Shown here: positions 7,481 through 15,833 of the stretch, in pieces
Layout: each line of letters opens with the position of its first letter
Position numbering within the stretch: position 1 is the first letter of the stretch
Origin: Actinomycetes bacterium
GTDB lineage: Bacteria > Actinomycetota > CALGFH01
Direction: 5' to 3'
Assembly: GCA_030146615.1 (NCBI GenBank)
Contig: JASLBL010000682.1
Coordinates: 1-18,134 of the forward strand
DNA: 18,134 bases
Made by a program: the position numbers and the translations under genes
Notes under the pieces: generated by a model
Told to the model about the DNA's origin: nothing
Seen by the model: the letters and a program-made list of their open reading frames with translations, nothing else
Database searches by the model: none

Positions 7481-7489
7481 TGAAAGAGC

Positions 7490-7588
7490 ATGACGCACCT
7501 CAAGTCCCGCATGGCGCGCGTCGCCTGGTCGCTGGCCTCGTTGGCGGCGTTGGCCGCCGCTCTGGGCGCCGGTCACAAGTGGGGCTAG
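7490..7588 (+). CDS. 32-residue hydrophobic peptide, function unknown
   Basis: A short reading frame with unusually strong initiation signals: GGAGGAGG ends 9 bases before the ATG, and a TATACT promoter lies upstream. The peptide begins with a basic segment (MTHLKSRMAR, 1-10), has a hydrophobic helix of about 17 residues rich in Ala and Leu (11-27), and ends GAGHKWG. The basic head and single hydrophobic segment could make it a small membrane peptide or the precursor of an exported signal. It lies 116 bases before the membrane histidine kinase at 7705. The stop codon sits within a 14-base palindrome (TGGGGCTAGCCCCA, 7580-7593). I do not recognise the family with certainty. A leader peptide controlling the downstream gene is an alternative. 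Confidence 0.6.
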   Translation: MTHLKSRMARVAWSLASLAALAAALGAGHKWG

Positions 7589-7634
7589 CCCCACCCGCCG
7601 TAGGCGTGCGGACCTGATCCCCGGAGGCTCGACA

Positions 7635-7662
7635 TTGCCAGGGGGACGTGGTGTGCTATCGA
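7635..7662 (+). promoter_or_regulatory. Possible internal promoter before the histidine kinase
   Basis: TTGCCA (7635-7640) and TATCGA (7657-7662) are separated by 16 bases and resemble -35 and -10 boxes. A start near 7669 would give a leader of about 35 bases to the ATG at 7705. It would also exclude the upstream GTG codons at 7648/7651 as starts. Confidence 0.3.
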
Positions 7663-7704
7663 CCCTCCTGCCGGTCTGAACGCTCCTGCGGGCTTGGGAG
7701 GGCC

Positions 7705-9213
7705 ATGGTCGCTCGCCACCGCTCGTCAGGACTGTACGCCTACGTCCTCACCGTCTCGGCGGTCGGGTTCGGCGCTCTCGCGTTGCTTGCCAGCCAGGGC
7801 GGCGTGGCGACCGTGCAGCAGCTGCCGCCGGTGTTCTGGGCGCTGCTGATCTGTCTGGTTGTCGTCGAGTCGTTCCCGCTGGTGCTTCCGCGGCCTGGGA
7901 ACGAGCTGATCACGACCGCCGAGACGTTCGCCTTCGCCATCCTGCTCGGCTGGGGCTCGGCCGCGGCCGCCTTCGCCCTGACCGTGGCCATTTTGATCAG
8001 CGACGGGCTGCGGCGGGCGGCGCCCGAGAAGGTGATCTTCAACATCGGCCAGTACGGCCTGCTGATCGCGGTCTCGGGCGGGATCTACGAGATCCTCGGG
8101 GGAGGGCGCCCCTTCACGGCCAGGCAGCTGCCGGCGTTCACGGCCGCGGCCCTGGTGTTCTTCGTCGGCAACCTGCTCCTGGTCGGCGGGGTCACCACCC
8201 TTGCCTACGGCCGCAACTTCGTGGCCGACCTCAAGGAAGCGCTCCGGGTGGAGGCCCGGCCGTACGCGATGGTGTTCGGCATGGCCCCGATCATGTACGT
8301 GGTGGCCACCCAGGAGGTCAGCCTGCTCCCGCTGCTGCTCCTGCCGCTGTTCGCCGTCCGGGTGGCACTCAGGACCGCCGTCGAGGCCGACCGGGACCGG
8401 GCCGCTGCCGAGCAGGCCGCGAAGCAGGCTCGGGCGATGGCCGCCGAGAAGGCGCTCCTCGCCGAGACCCAGCACACCCTGGTCGAGCGGCTGCGGGAGA
8501 GCGACCGGCTCAAGGACGACCTGCTGGCCGCCGTCTCCCACGAGCTGCGCACCCCGCTGGCCGGGATGCTGGGGGCGCTGGCCACCCTGAGCGCCCGCGA
8601 GGGCCAGCTCACCGACCCGCAACGCCAGGAGCTGGTCGACATGGCGGCCCGCCAGGGGGACCGGCTCAAGCTCCAGATCGAGCAGCTGCTGCTGGCGGCC
8701 CGGCTGGAGCGCAGCGGCCACGACCCGGCCGAGCGGCCGGTGGTCGACGCGGCCGCCCTGGCCCGCGACGCCGTGGCCGCGGCCAGGACGGCCTACCCGG
8801 CCCGCCAGCTGGTCCTCGAGGCCGGGGAGGTCCTGCCCGTCCGGGCGGTCCCCGAGGCCGTCCTCCAGGTCCTGGGCGGCCTGCTCGACAACGCGGCCAA
8901 GCACGCCCCCGACAAGTCCCCGATCCGGGTCGAGGCCCGCCGGGTCGGCCCGCTGGCCGTGCTGGCCGTGGAGGACAGCGGCCCCGGGGTCCCGCCGGCC
9001 GACCGCGAGCGCATCTTCGAGCGCTTCACCCAGCTCGACTCGGGCGCGACCCGGCGGGCCGGCGGGGTCGGCCTCGGCCTCTACATCGCCCGCCAGCTGG
9101 CCAACGCCCAGGGCGGGGAGCTGCGCCTGGCCGACCCGACCCCGCCCGGCCAGGGGGCCCGCTTCGAGCTGCGTCTGCCCATGGTCGAGCTGGCCTTCCG
9201 GCGTCCCGGCTGA
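7705..9213 (+). CDS. Membrane-bound sensor histidine kinase without an adjacent response regulator
   Basis: From the ATG at 7705 the protein has 502 residues. The N-terminal half holds six or seven hydrophobic segments (about 12-29, 40-60, 70-97, 112-128, 138-163, 190-222) with short loops. Motifs such as PGNELITTAETFAFAILLGW and EKVIFNIGQYGLL resemble sensory modules of membrane HD-GYP proteins. A coiled-coil-like segment (about 226-270) leads to the HisKA H-box AAVSHELRTPLAGM, with phosphoacceptor His279. The ATPase domain shows the N-box LLDNAAKHA (Asn396), EDSGPGVP, FERFTQ and GVGLGLYIARQLA. All catalytic motifs are intact. No receiver protein is encoded nearby. GTG at 7648 would add 19 Cys/Arg-rich residues unlike a membrane N-terminus. 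GGGAGGG lies only two bases before the ATG, so the start is uncertain. Confidence 0.92.
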   Translation: MVARHRSSGLYAYVLTVSAVGFGALALLASQGGVATVQQLPPVFWALLICLVVVESFPLVLPRPGNELITTAETFAFAILLGWGSAAAAFALTVAILISDGLRRAAPEKVIFNIGQYGLLIAVSGGIYEILGGGRPFTARQLPAFTAAALVFFVGNLLLVGGVTTLAYGRNFVADLKEALRVEARPYAMVFGMAPIMYVVATQEVSLLPLLLLPLFAVRVALRTAVEADRDRAAAEQAAKQARAMAAEKALLAETQHTLVERLRESDRLKDDLLAAVSHELRTPLAGMLGALATLSAREGQLTDPQRQELVDMAARQGDRLKLQIEQLLLAARLERSGHDPAERPVVDAAALARDAVAAARTAYPARQLVLEAGEVLPVRAVPEAVLQVLGGLLDNAAKHAPDKSPIRVEARRVGPLAVLAVEDSGPGVPPADRERIFERFTQLDSGATRRAGGVGLGLYIARQLANAQGGELRLADPTPPGQGARFELRLPMVELAFRRPG

Positions 9214-9291
9214 CGTCGCCCGGCGCCGCTCCCGGGGGAAACCCTCAGGGGGCGCTGGGGCTAGCTGGGGGATCTTCCGGGGGGATCCCGG

Positions 9292-10086
<795 letters not shown>

Positions 10087-10089
10087 CCG

Positions 10090-13002
10090 ATGTACCCCAA
10101 CCTGACCCCGTTCCTGGTCGGCGTGGGCGGCGCCGGCCTGCTCCTCACCGTCGTCCTGGCCCTGCGGGGCCCGCTGACCCGCCGCCTGGCCCTGCGCCAG
10201 GTCAACCGCCGCCGGGCCGAGGCCGCCCTGGTCGTGGCCGGCTCGGTGCTCGGGACGGCGATCATCGTCGGCAGCCTGGTCGTGGGCGACACCCTCGACC
10301 AGTCGTTCAAGCAGAACGCCTACCGCTACCTGGGCGTGGTCGACGAGGTGGTGTCCTCACCCGACCCGGCCAAGGGCGAGGAGGCGGCCCGCCGGCTGGA
10401 GCCCCTGCGCGGCGACCCGGCGATCGACGGGCTGCTCACCGTCCGCCGCCACGGCGCCGCGGTGGTCTCCGACGGCAAGGGCGAGCCCCAGGCAACCGTG
10501 CTCGAGCTCGACTTCGCAGCCGCGGCCGGCTTCGAGGGCCCGGGGTCGGCCCTGGCCGGTCCCGCCCCCGGCCAGGGGCGGGTGGTCCTGAGCGACACCC
10601 TGGCCACGGCCCTGGACGCCCGGGCCGGCGACCGGCTCACCTTCCACCTGTACGGCCGCCCGCTGACCCTCGAGGTGGCCAGGGTGGTGCCGGCTCGGGG
10701 ACTGGCCGGGTTCGCCGAGCACGGCGCCTTCGTGGAGCCGGGCACCCTGGGCTGGGTGGCCGGGCCGGTGGGCGGCCGGGCCGGGCCCGAGACGCTCACG
10801 CTGGTTTCCAACACCGGCGGGGTCGAGGGCGGGGCCGCCGCCAGCGACCAGGTCAAGGGCAAGCTCCAGGCCGCCCTCGGCCCCCTGACCGGCCAGGGCA
10901 CCGCCGTCGCCACCCCCAAGCAGGAGCTGCTGGACGAGGCCGAGGCCATCGGCGGCGAGTTCGGCGCTCTGTTCCTGTTCATCGGCAGCTTCGCCATCAT
11001 CGCCGGGGTCATGCTGCTGGTGAACGTGTTCGTGATGCTGGCCGAGGAGCGCAAGGGCGAGCTCGGCATGCTCCGGGCGGTCGGCCTGCGCCGGGGCCGG
11101 CTGATCCGCGGGTTCGTCATCGAGGGGACCGTCTACGCGCTGGTCGCCGCCGCCCTCGGGGTGGTCGCGGGGCTGGGCGTCGGCCGGGCCGTCATCGCGG
11201 TCACCGCCCGCATCTTCGAGAGCTTCGCCAGCGAGGGCGGACCCCAGCTGGCCTTCACCGTCACCTCGACCAGCCTGGTCAACGGGTTCTCGGCCGGCTT
11301 CCTGATCGCCTTCCTGACCGTCGCCCTGACCAGCGTCCGCATCAGCCGGGTCAACATCATCGCCGCCATCCGCGACCTCCCGTCGGGGACCGGCCGCCCC
11401 CTCAAGCGCCGCTGGGTCGTGGCGTCGACCCTGGTCGCGGCCGGCTTCGGGGCCGCCGCGGTGGTCGCCATCGCCGGCAACCAGGGGGCCGGCAGCTACC
11501 TGTACCCGGCTCTGGCCGCCATCGCCCTGTGCCCGCTGCTGGTCCGGTTCCTGCCCCGGCGGGCCGTCTACACCGGGGCGTCGCTGGCCGTGCTCGGCTG
11601 GGGGCTGGTCGCCAACACCGTCCGGCCCGAGCTGCTCGACGACGGCTCCACCGCCACCTTCGTCGTCCTCGGGGTGGTCCTGACCTTCTCGGCCGTGCTG
11701 CTGGTCAGCCAGAACCAGGAGCTGCTGCTGCGGCTGCTGCGGCCCGTGCTGGCCCGCCCGTCGGCGGCCGGCCTCTCGGCCAGGCTGGCCGTGGCCTACC
11801 CGGTGGCCAGGCGCTTCCGGACCGGGGCCACCCTCAGCATGTACGGCCTGGTGGTGTTCACCCTGGTGCTGATCTCGGTGCTCGGCGCGGTGATCGACTC
11901 GGGCGTGGACCGGGCCGTGGCCGAGGCGTCGGGCGGGTACGCGCTGCGGGTCGACTACAACCCCTCGGCGCCGATCGCCAACCCGGCCGAGCGGCTGGCC
12001 GGCGGCCGCTTCGCCGGCCGGGTCGCCGGGGTGGCGCCGCTTCAGTCCGCCGACGCCGAGGTCCTCGGCGTGCCCGGCGCCCCCAAGGCGGTCCCGGCGA
12101 CGGTGGTCGGGGCCACTCCGGACCTGGCCGCCGGCGGCCTGTTCCCGCTGGACGCCCGGCTGGACCGGCTGGGCGGCGACGACCGGGCCGTGTGGCGGGC
12201 CGTGCTCGCCGACCCCCGCTACGTGGTCGTCGACCAGTACCTGGGCTACGACGAGGGCGGCATGGACGCGACCATCTGGTCGCCGGGCGACACCCTGACC
12301 GTCGCCGACCCCGGTACCGGCCGCCGGGAGCCCAAGACCGTCGCCGGCATCCTGGCCGACGCGACCGCGTTCGAGGGCCGGGGCGAGCTCGGCGGCAGCC
12401 CGGTGGTGATGGCCGCCGAGGGGCTGCGGGAGCAGTTCGGGACCAGGGCGCGGGCGTCGGCGGCGCTGGTCGCGGTCGCCCCCGGCGCCTCGGACCAGGC
12501 CCTGGCCGCCGACCTCCAGGGCGAGTTCCTGCCCCACGGCCTGGTCGCGACCCGCATGCGCCACCTCATCGAGCAGGACTACGCCGCCAACCGGTCCTTC
12601 TTCCAGCTCCTCCAGGGCTTCCTGGCCCTGGGGCTGGTGGTCGGCGTGGCCGGCCTCGGCGTGGTCATGGTCCGGGCCGTCCGCGAGCGCCGCCGCATCG
12701 TCGGCGTGCTCCGCGCCCTGGGCTTCCCGGCCGGGGTCGTCCGGCGGGCGTTCCTGCTGGAGAGCTCGTTCGTCGCCCTCGAGGGCATCCTGCTCGGCAC
12801 CGCCCTGTCGATCGTCACCAGCTACCTGCTGTTCCGCAACGACGACGACCTCCAGGCCTCCGGCGTGCCGTTCCCGATCCCCTGGATGAACATCACCCTG
12901 CTGGTCGCGGCGACCGCCCTGGCCTCCCTGGCCGCCACCGCCTGGCCGGCCCGCCAGGCGGCCAGGATCAGGCCGGCGGTGGCGCTGCGGATCGCCGACT
13001 AG
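10090..13002 (+). CDS. Large ABC transporter permease with two FtsX domains
   Basis: A 970-residue membrane partner of the preceding ATPase. It has an N-terminal segment (about 6-26), a second after RRLALRQVNRRRAE (about 44-64), and an extracytoplasmic domain (about 67-288). The first FtsX domain has segments near 292-316, 349-371 and 400-420 and ends with RISRVNIIAAIRDLP. A middle block of four segments follows (about 440-545), then another (about 583-603) and a second extracytoplasmic domain (about 605-832). The second FtsX domain (about 840-960) ends PARQAARIRPAVALRIAD. Both FtsX domains carry the cytoplasmic ERxxELGMLRAVG / ERRRIVGVLRALG coupling loop. Such double-FtsX permeases serve in peptide or lipid export, or antimicrobial resistance. 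A Bce-like sensing role beside the kinase is inference. Its TAG overlaps that of the convergent sortase gene. Confidence 0.93.
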   Translation: MYPNLTPFLVGVGGAGLLLTVVLALRGPLTRRLALRQVNRRRAEAALVVAGSVLGTAIIVGSLVVGDTLDQSFKQNAYRYLGVVDEVVSSPDPAKGEEAARRLEPLRGDPAIDGLLTVRRHGAAVVSDGKGEPQATVLELDFAAAAGFEGPGSALAGPAPGQGRVVLSDTLATALDARAGDRLTFHLYGRPLTLEVARVVPARGLAGFAEHGAFVEPGTLGWVAGPVGGRAGPETLTLVSNTGGVEGGAAASDQVKGKLQAALGPLTGQGTAVATPKQELLDEAEAIGGEFGALFLFIGSFAIIAGVMLLVNVFVMLAEERKGELGMLRAVGLRRGRLIRGFVIEGTVYALVAAALGVVAGLGVGRAVIAVTARIFESFASEGGPQLAFTVTSTSLVNGFSAGFLIAFLTVALTSVRISRVNIIAAIRDLPSGTGRPLKRRWVVASTLVAAGFGAAAVVAIAGNQGAGSYLYPALAAIALCPLLVRFLPRRAVYTGASLAVLGWGLVANTVRPELLDDGSTATFVVLGVVLTFSAVLLVSQNQELLLRLLRPVLARPSAAGLSARLAVAYPVARRFRTGATLSMYGLVVFTLVLISVLGAVIDSGVDRAVAEASGGYALRVDYNPSAPIANPAERLAGGRFAGRVAGVAPLQSADAEVLGVPGAPKAVPATVVGATPDLAAGGLFPLDARLDRLGGDDRAVWRAVLADPRYVVVDQYLGYDEGGMDATIWSPGDTLTVADPGTGRREPKTVAGILADATAFEGRGELGGSPVVMAAEGLREQFGTRARASAALVAVAPGASDQALAADLQGEFLPHGLVATRMRHLIEQDYAANRSFFQLLQGFLALGLVVGVAGLGVVMVRAVRERRRIVGVLRALGFPAGVVRRAFLLESSFVALEGILLGTALSIVTSYLLFRNDDDLQASGVPFPIPWMNITLLVAATALASLAATAWPARQAARIRPAVALRIAD

Positions 13003-13625
13003 CCGGTGGGGGTGGCCGTCACGACCACGTTGTCCAGGTAGTGGCCGCTGGCCCGGTCGAAGTCGCCCCCGCAGGTGATGACGCGCAGGACCGGGCCGGT
13101 GACGGGGCCGAAGACGGCCTCGGTGGGGAAGGCGGCCTTGGCGTAGCGGGCGGTGCCGGTGACCTCGAAGACGAGCCAGTCACCGGCCGCCCGCCGCACC
13201 CGGATCCGGTCGCCGCGGCGCAGCTCCCGGAGCCGGTAGAAGATCGCCGGGCCCGACTTGGAGTCGACGTGGCCCGAGATCACCGCCGGGCCGTCCTGGC
13301 CCGGCATGGCCCCGCCGGTGAACCAGCCGGCCAGGCCGTAGTCGCGAGGCACCTCCATGGTCCCGTCCGCGTTCAGCCCGAGGCGGACCAGCCGGCTCGA
13401 CACGCCGATGGACGGGATCTCGACCCGGACCGGCGGCGACGGCTTGCGGGGAGCCCGGGTCGAGGAGGGGGCAGCCGCCCGGCTGGTGGTGGTTGGCGCC
13501 GCCGTCGTGGTCGGGGCGGCCGCCGGCGACGCCTCGGGGCGCGCGGGAGGCTCCCCGCACGCCCCGAGGACCAGGGCCAGCGTCAGCGACGCTAGCCCGG
13601 CGGCGACCCGGCGGTCAGCCGGCAC
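12999..13625 (-). CDS. Sortase of class E/F type, lipoprotein
   Basis: Sortases cleave a C-terminal signal of exported proteins and transfer them to the cell wall or to another acceptor. The 208-residue product starts at GTG 13625 and has a lipoprotein signal with lipobox LGAC (Cys23). A Thr/Ala/Pro/Ser-rich spacer (about 26-65) leads into a compact sortase domain starting VRVEIPSIGVSS. The catalytic triad is visible: His119 in ISGHVD, Cys185 in ITCGGDF and Arg191 in FDRASGHYLDN. The TCGG...GHYxDN form is that of actinobacterial class E/F sortases. The start overlaps the end of the DUF4397 gene by 11 bases, so the two are coupled. A lipobox instead of a membrane helix is a less common anchor. 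The stop overlaps the convergent FtsX permease stop (CTAG). Confidence 0.93.
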   Translation of the reverse strand: MPADRRVAAGLASLTLALVLGACGEPPARPEASPAAAPTTTAAPTTTSRAAAPSSTRAPRKPSPPVRVEIPSIGVSSRLVRLGLNADGTMEVPRDYGLAGWFTGGAMPGQDGPAVISGHVDSKSGPAIFYRLRELRRGDRIRVRRAAGDWLVFEVTGTARYAKAAFPTEAVFGPVTGPVLRVITCGGDFDRASGHYLDNVVVTATPTG

Positions 13626-14451
13626 GCCGGCGCAGCAGCACGCTGGCCCCGAGCCCGGCCAGGGCGACCACGGCCGCGCCGGCCAGGACCAGGCTCAGGC
13701 CGGGGATGGTGGCGCCGGGGGCGGTCCCGCCGGCGCCGGTGGCGATGCCGCCGTGGGGCGCCTGGCCGGTGCCGGTGGCGTCGACGATCGGCAGCAGCTC
13801 GGCGTCCTTGCCGGCCCCGCCGACGGCCGCGACCGAGTAGATGGTGCCCGCCTTCACCGGCAGGCTGGCCTCCAGCAGCACGTCGTCGCCGCCGGCCGCC
13901 TTGACCTGCACCGGGTAGGTGCCGGCGTCGACCTCGGCGTAGTCGGTGGCCGAGGGGAACTCGGCCCCCTCGAACAGGGTCGGGCCGCCCTCGACGGCCA
14001 CGTCCACCGCCGGGACCTCGGGCGCGGCGTGGATGACTCGGACCTTGGCCTTGCCGGAGCCGGGGGCGCTCAGGTCGTCGCTGAAGATCTCGGCCGCGAT
14101 GTCGTCCAGGGCGCCGACGGCGGCAACGGTGTAGGCGTTGCCCGCCTCGACCTCGGCCGTGGCCTCAATCACCGGGTCGGAGGAGGCGGCCGCCCCGGCC
14201 GGGCGGACGGCCAGGTCGTAGGAGCCGGCGGGCAGCTCCAGGTACTTGGAGACGGTCTTGTACTCGACCCCGGACAGGACCCGGTCGTCGTTGACGTAGA
14301 CGTCGACGGCGGGGGCGTCGGGGGAGAAGTGGGCGACCCGGACCAGTGCGGCCGAGCCCTGGGCGCCGGCGGCAACGGGCAGGGCGAGCAGGCTGCCGGC
14401 GCACAGCGCCAGGACCAGGCCGGCGCGCCGCAGCAGCGAACGGGGGGACAT
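13615..14451 (-). CDS. Secreted DUF4397 protein with C-terminal anchor, probable sortase substrate
   Basis: A 278-residue protein starting at ATG 14451, with AAGGGAG six bases upstream. A signal peptide (1 to about 30, cleaving near AAGAQG) is followed by two DUF4397-type repeats. The first begins ALVRVAHFSPDAPAVDVYVN and the second VRVIHAAPEVPAVDVAVE. Each ends in an AGxxYxVAAVG strand. The tail has a Gly/Thr-rich stretch, PHGGIATGAGGTAPGA (232-247), then a hydrophobic helix (about 251-273) and RRRAG. That is the layout of a cell-wall sorting signal, but no canonical LPXTG or LAXTG is present. The coupled sortase downstream is the likely partner, and IATG or the wider GGIATGAGG is the likely recognition motif (inference). 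DUF4397 has no established function. A GTG at 14493 in frame is less likely because no signal peptide would begin there. Confidence 0.88.
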   Translation of the reverse strand: MSPRSLLRRAGLVLALCAGSLLALPVAAGAQGSAALVRVAHFSPDAPAVDVYVNDDRVLSGVEYKTVSKYLELPAGSYDLAVRPAGAAASSDPVIEATAEVEAGNAYTVAAVGALDDIAAEIFSDDLSAPGSGKAKVRVIHAAPEVPAVDVAVEGGPTLFEGAEFPSATDYAEVDAGTYPVQVKAAGGDDVLLEASLPVKAGTIYSVAAVGGAGKDAELLPIVDATGTGQAPHGGIATGAGGTAPGATIPGLSLVLAGAAVVALAGLGASVLLRRRAG

Positions 14452-14460
14452 GGGGGGCTC

Positions 14461-14490
14461 CCTTCGGGTTCCTTCGGTGCGATCTGCACC
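14461..14490. repeat. Tandem CCTTCGG repeat and GGTGC/GCACC dyad upstream of the DUF4397 gene
   Basis: CCTTCGG occurs at 14461-14467 and 14471-14477, a 10-base period. It is followed by the inverted repeat GGTGC-GATCT-GCACC (14476-14490). On the minus strand the repeat contributes two GAAGG motifs, the nearer of which is the ribosome binding site of the DUF4397 gene. The dyad could be an operator in the divergent promoter region. Confidence 0.4.
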
Positions 14491-14497
14491 CAACGTC

Positions 14498-14503
14498 TAG
14501 GTT
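14498..14503 (+). promoter_or_regulatory. Possible -10 box of the sigma factor gene
   Basis: TAGGTT fits TAnnnT and would start transcription near 14510, giving a leader of about 55 bases whose 5' end contains the 14515-14542 hairpin. No convincing -35 or ECF-type (GGAAC / CGTC) promoter is seen in the interval. Confidence 0.25.
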
Positions 14504-14514
14504 CGTGGGGGAGG

Positions 14515-14542
14515 CCGGCGCGGTTGCAGGAAACCGCGCCGG
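14515..14542. repeat. Perfect 11-bp inverted repeat before the ECF sigma gene
   Basis: CCGGCGCGGTT (14515-14525) and AACCGCGCCGG (14532-14542) are exact reverse complements with a 6-base spacer, GCAGGA. It ends 22 bases before the sigma factor ATG, inside the 113-base divergent interval. It could be an operator or an mRNA leader hairpin. There is no T-run, so it is not an obvious terminator. Confidence 0.7.
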
Positions 14543-14564
14543 GGTCCGGCTCGAAGAGCGGGGC

Positions 14565-15101
14565 ATGGAGCTGCAGGCGATGACCGCCCTCGGGACCCGG
14601 CTGGCCAGAGGAGACGCGCGGGCGGTCGAGGACGTGTACGAGACCCTGGGGCCGCGGGTGCTGTCCTACCTGCGCCGGCTGGTGCCCTACGACGAGGCCG
14701 AGGACGTGATGCAGCGTGCCTTCTTCGAGGTGTGGCGCAGCCGCGAGCGCTTCGACCCCGACCGCAGCCTCGAGGCCCGGGTCTTCGCCATCGCCCGCAA
14801 GCGGGCCATCGACCACCTGCGCCGGCCGCACCATGTCACCGTGCCGATCGAGCTCGTCAGCGACCTTGCCGATGCCGATGGGCGCGATGATGCCGACACA
14901 CTGGTCTGGGCCCGGGAGGTGCGCCGCGGTCTCGACCGGCTCCCGGCCGAGCAGCGGGAGGTGCTGGAGCTGGCCTACTTCGGCGGCCGGGCCCAGGTGG
15001 AGATCGCGAGCCAGTTGGGACTACCACTGGGGACGGTGAAGGCGCGAATGTTCAGGGGGCTGCGCCGGATGGGACACGTGATGGGGATCAGGCGGGGATG
15101 A
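14565..15101 (+). CDS. ECF-type RNA polymerase sigma factor
   Basis: This 178-residue protein has only sigma regions 2 and 4, the hallmark of extracytoplasmic-function sigma factors. Region 2 runs from about 14 to 85 and includes YDEAEDVMQRAFFEVWRS and FAIARKRAIDHLRR. Region 4 (about 122-175) shows LPAEQREVLELAYFGGRAQVEIA, then a helix-turn-helix with LGLPLGTVKARMFRGLRRM. ATG 14565 is used here; ATG 14580, five codons later with GGAG nine bases before it, is equally good. The stop overlaps the ATG of the anti-sigma gene (ATGA, 15098-15101), the usual arrangement for co-expression. Divergent from the DUF4397/sortase pair, it probably directs their transcription and its own (inference). The target promoter could not be identified by eye. 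Confidence 0.95.
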   Translation: MELQAMTALGTRLARGDARAVEDVYETLGPRVLSYLRRLVPYDEAEDVMQRAFFEVWRSRERFDPDRSLEARVFAIARKRAIDHLRRPHHVTVPIELVSDLADADGRDDADTLVWAREVRRGLDRLPAEQREVLELAYFGGRAQVEIASQLGLPLGTVKARMFRGLRRMGHVMGIRRG

Positions 15102-15827
15102 GCGAGCACCCGTACGACGAGCTGCCCGGCCTGCTGTTCGGGGAGCTCAACCGGGCCGAGGTCATGGTGGTCAGCGACCACCTGGCCGGCTGCGACGACT
15201 GCCGTCGCGAGCTGGCCGTGCTCGCCGCCACCTCGGCCTCCCTCCGCGCCACCGCCCGCCAGGCGCAGGCTGTGGACAGCCCGGAGCACGCCCTTCCTGA
15301 CTCGGCTACGCTCCCCCACCCCCACCGGGGGCTGCGCCCGGCATCGGGTCGCTGGAGGCTGCGCCGGCCCCCGCGGCCCGGACGCTGGCCGGGCCGGACG
15401 GCGGCGCGGACCGCTGATCAGCCTGGCCGCCGCCCTCACCCTGGCCGTGGTCGCGGCGGCGGTCCTGCTCGGGACCGGGCCGCTGCGCCCCGACCGTTCC
15501 GACAGCACCGTCCCCCTGGCCGGGGTCGGCGCCGTGGCCGCCAGCGGCCGGGCCAGCATGGCCGGCGATGACGGCCAGCGGCAGATGACCGTGACCGCCG
15601 ACGACCTCCCGGCCCTTCGCCCCGGCCAGTACTACGAGGTCTGGCTGCTCGACCCCGAGGCCGGCGCCGTCTTCCCGGTCGGCGTCCTCCCTCCTGACGG
15701 CGAGGCCCGCTTCACCCTCCCGGCCTCGGTGGTCGGCCGCTACCGGGTGATCGACGTCAGCCTGGAGTCCGATGACGGCGACCCGACCCACTCCAAGCGC
15801 AGCCTCCTCCGAGGCCGCTACGCCTGA
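15098..15827 (+). pseudogene. Anti-sigma factor (zinc-finger and RskA-type domains) split by an apparent frameshift
   Basis: The N-terminal part starts at ATG 15098 and carries an anti-sigma zinc-finger motif, SDHLAGCDDCRRELA (His-x3-Cys-x2-Cys). Its frame then becomes Arg/Pro-rich and runs to a stop at 15571 without any membrane segment. One base out of phase (+1), another frame gives GPLISLAAALTLAVVAAAVL, a membrane segment encoded from about 15411. An RskA-like extracytoplasmic domain follows (GQYYEVWLLDPEAGAVFPVG, then VVGRYRVIDVSLE) to the stop at 15825-15827. Together they make a normal anti-sigma-K-type protein of about 240 residues. The phase change must lie between about 15300 and 15412, where a run of five Cs (15313-15317) is present. 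It may be a sequencing or assembly error, a true mutation or, less likely, programmed frameshifting. If the gene is broken, the sigma factor would be uncontrolled. Confidence 0.75.
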
Positions 15828-15833
15828 CGGCGG

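Noticed and set aside
7580..7593. Palindrome TGGGGCTAGCCCCA at the end of the peptide gene as a terminator
   Set aside because: There is no spacer long enough for a stable hairpin beyond 4-5 bp and no T-run. Part of it (TGGGGCTAGC) recurs at 9256-9265 without dyad, so it may be chance.
6001..7617. 538-codon plus-strand frame opposite glyA
   Set aside because: It is a mirror of the SHMT codons, with Val/Gly/Asp-rich composition and no recognisable domain.
11529..13595. Frame of 688 codons running through the FtsX permease into the sortase gene
   Set aside because: It is a shadow of the permease on the same strand and antisense to the sortase, with Arg/Pro/Gly-rich content and no motifs.
14452..14480. 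GGAACC on the minus strand near the DUF4397 start as an ECF -35 box
   Set aside because: The matching -10 position would fall at or beyond the start codon and there is no CGTC there.
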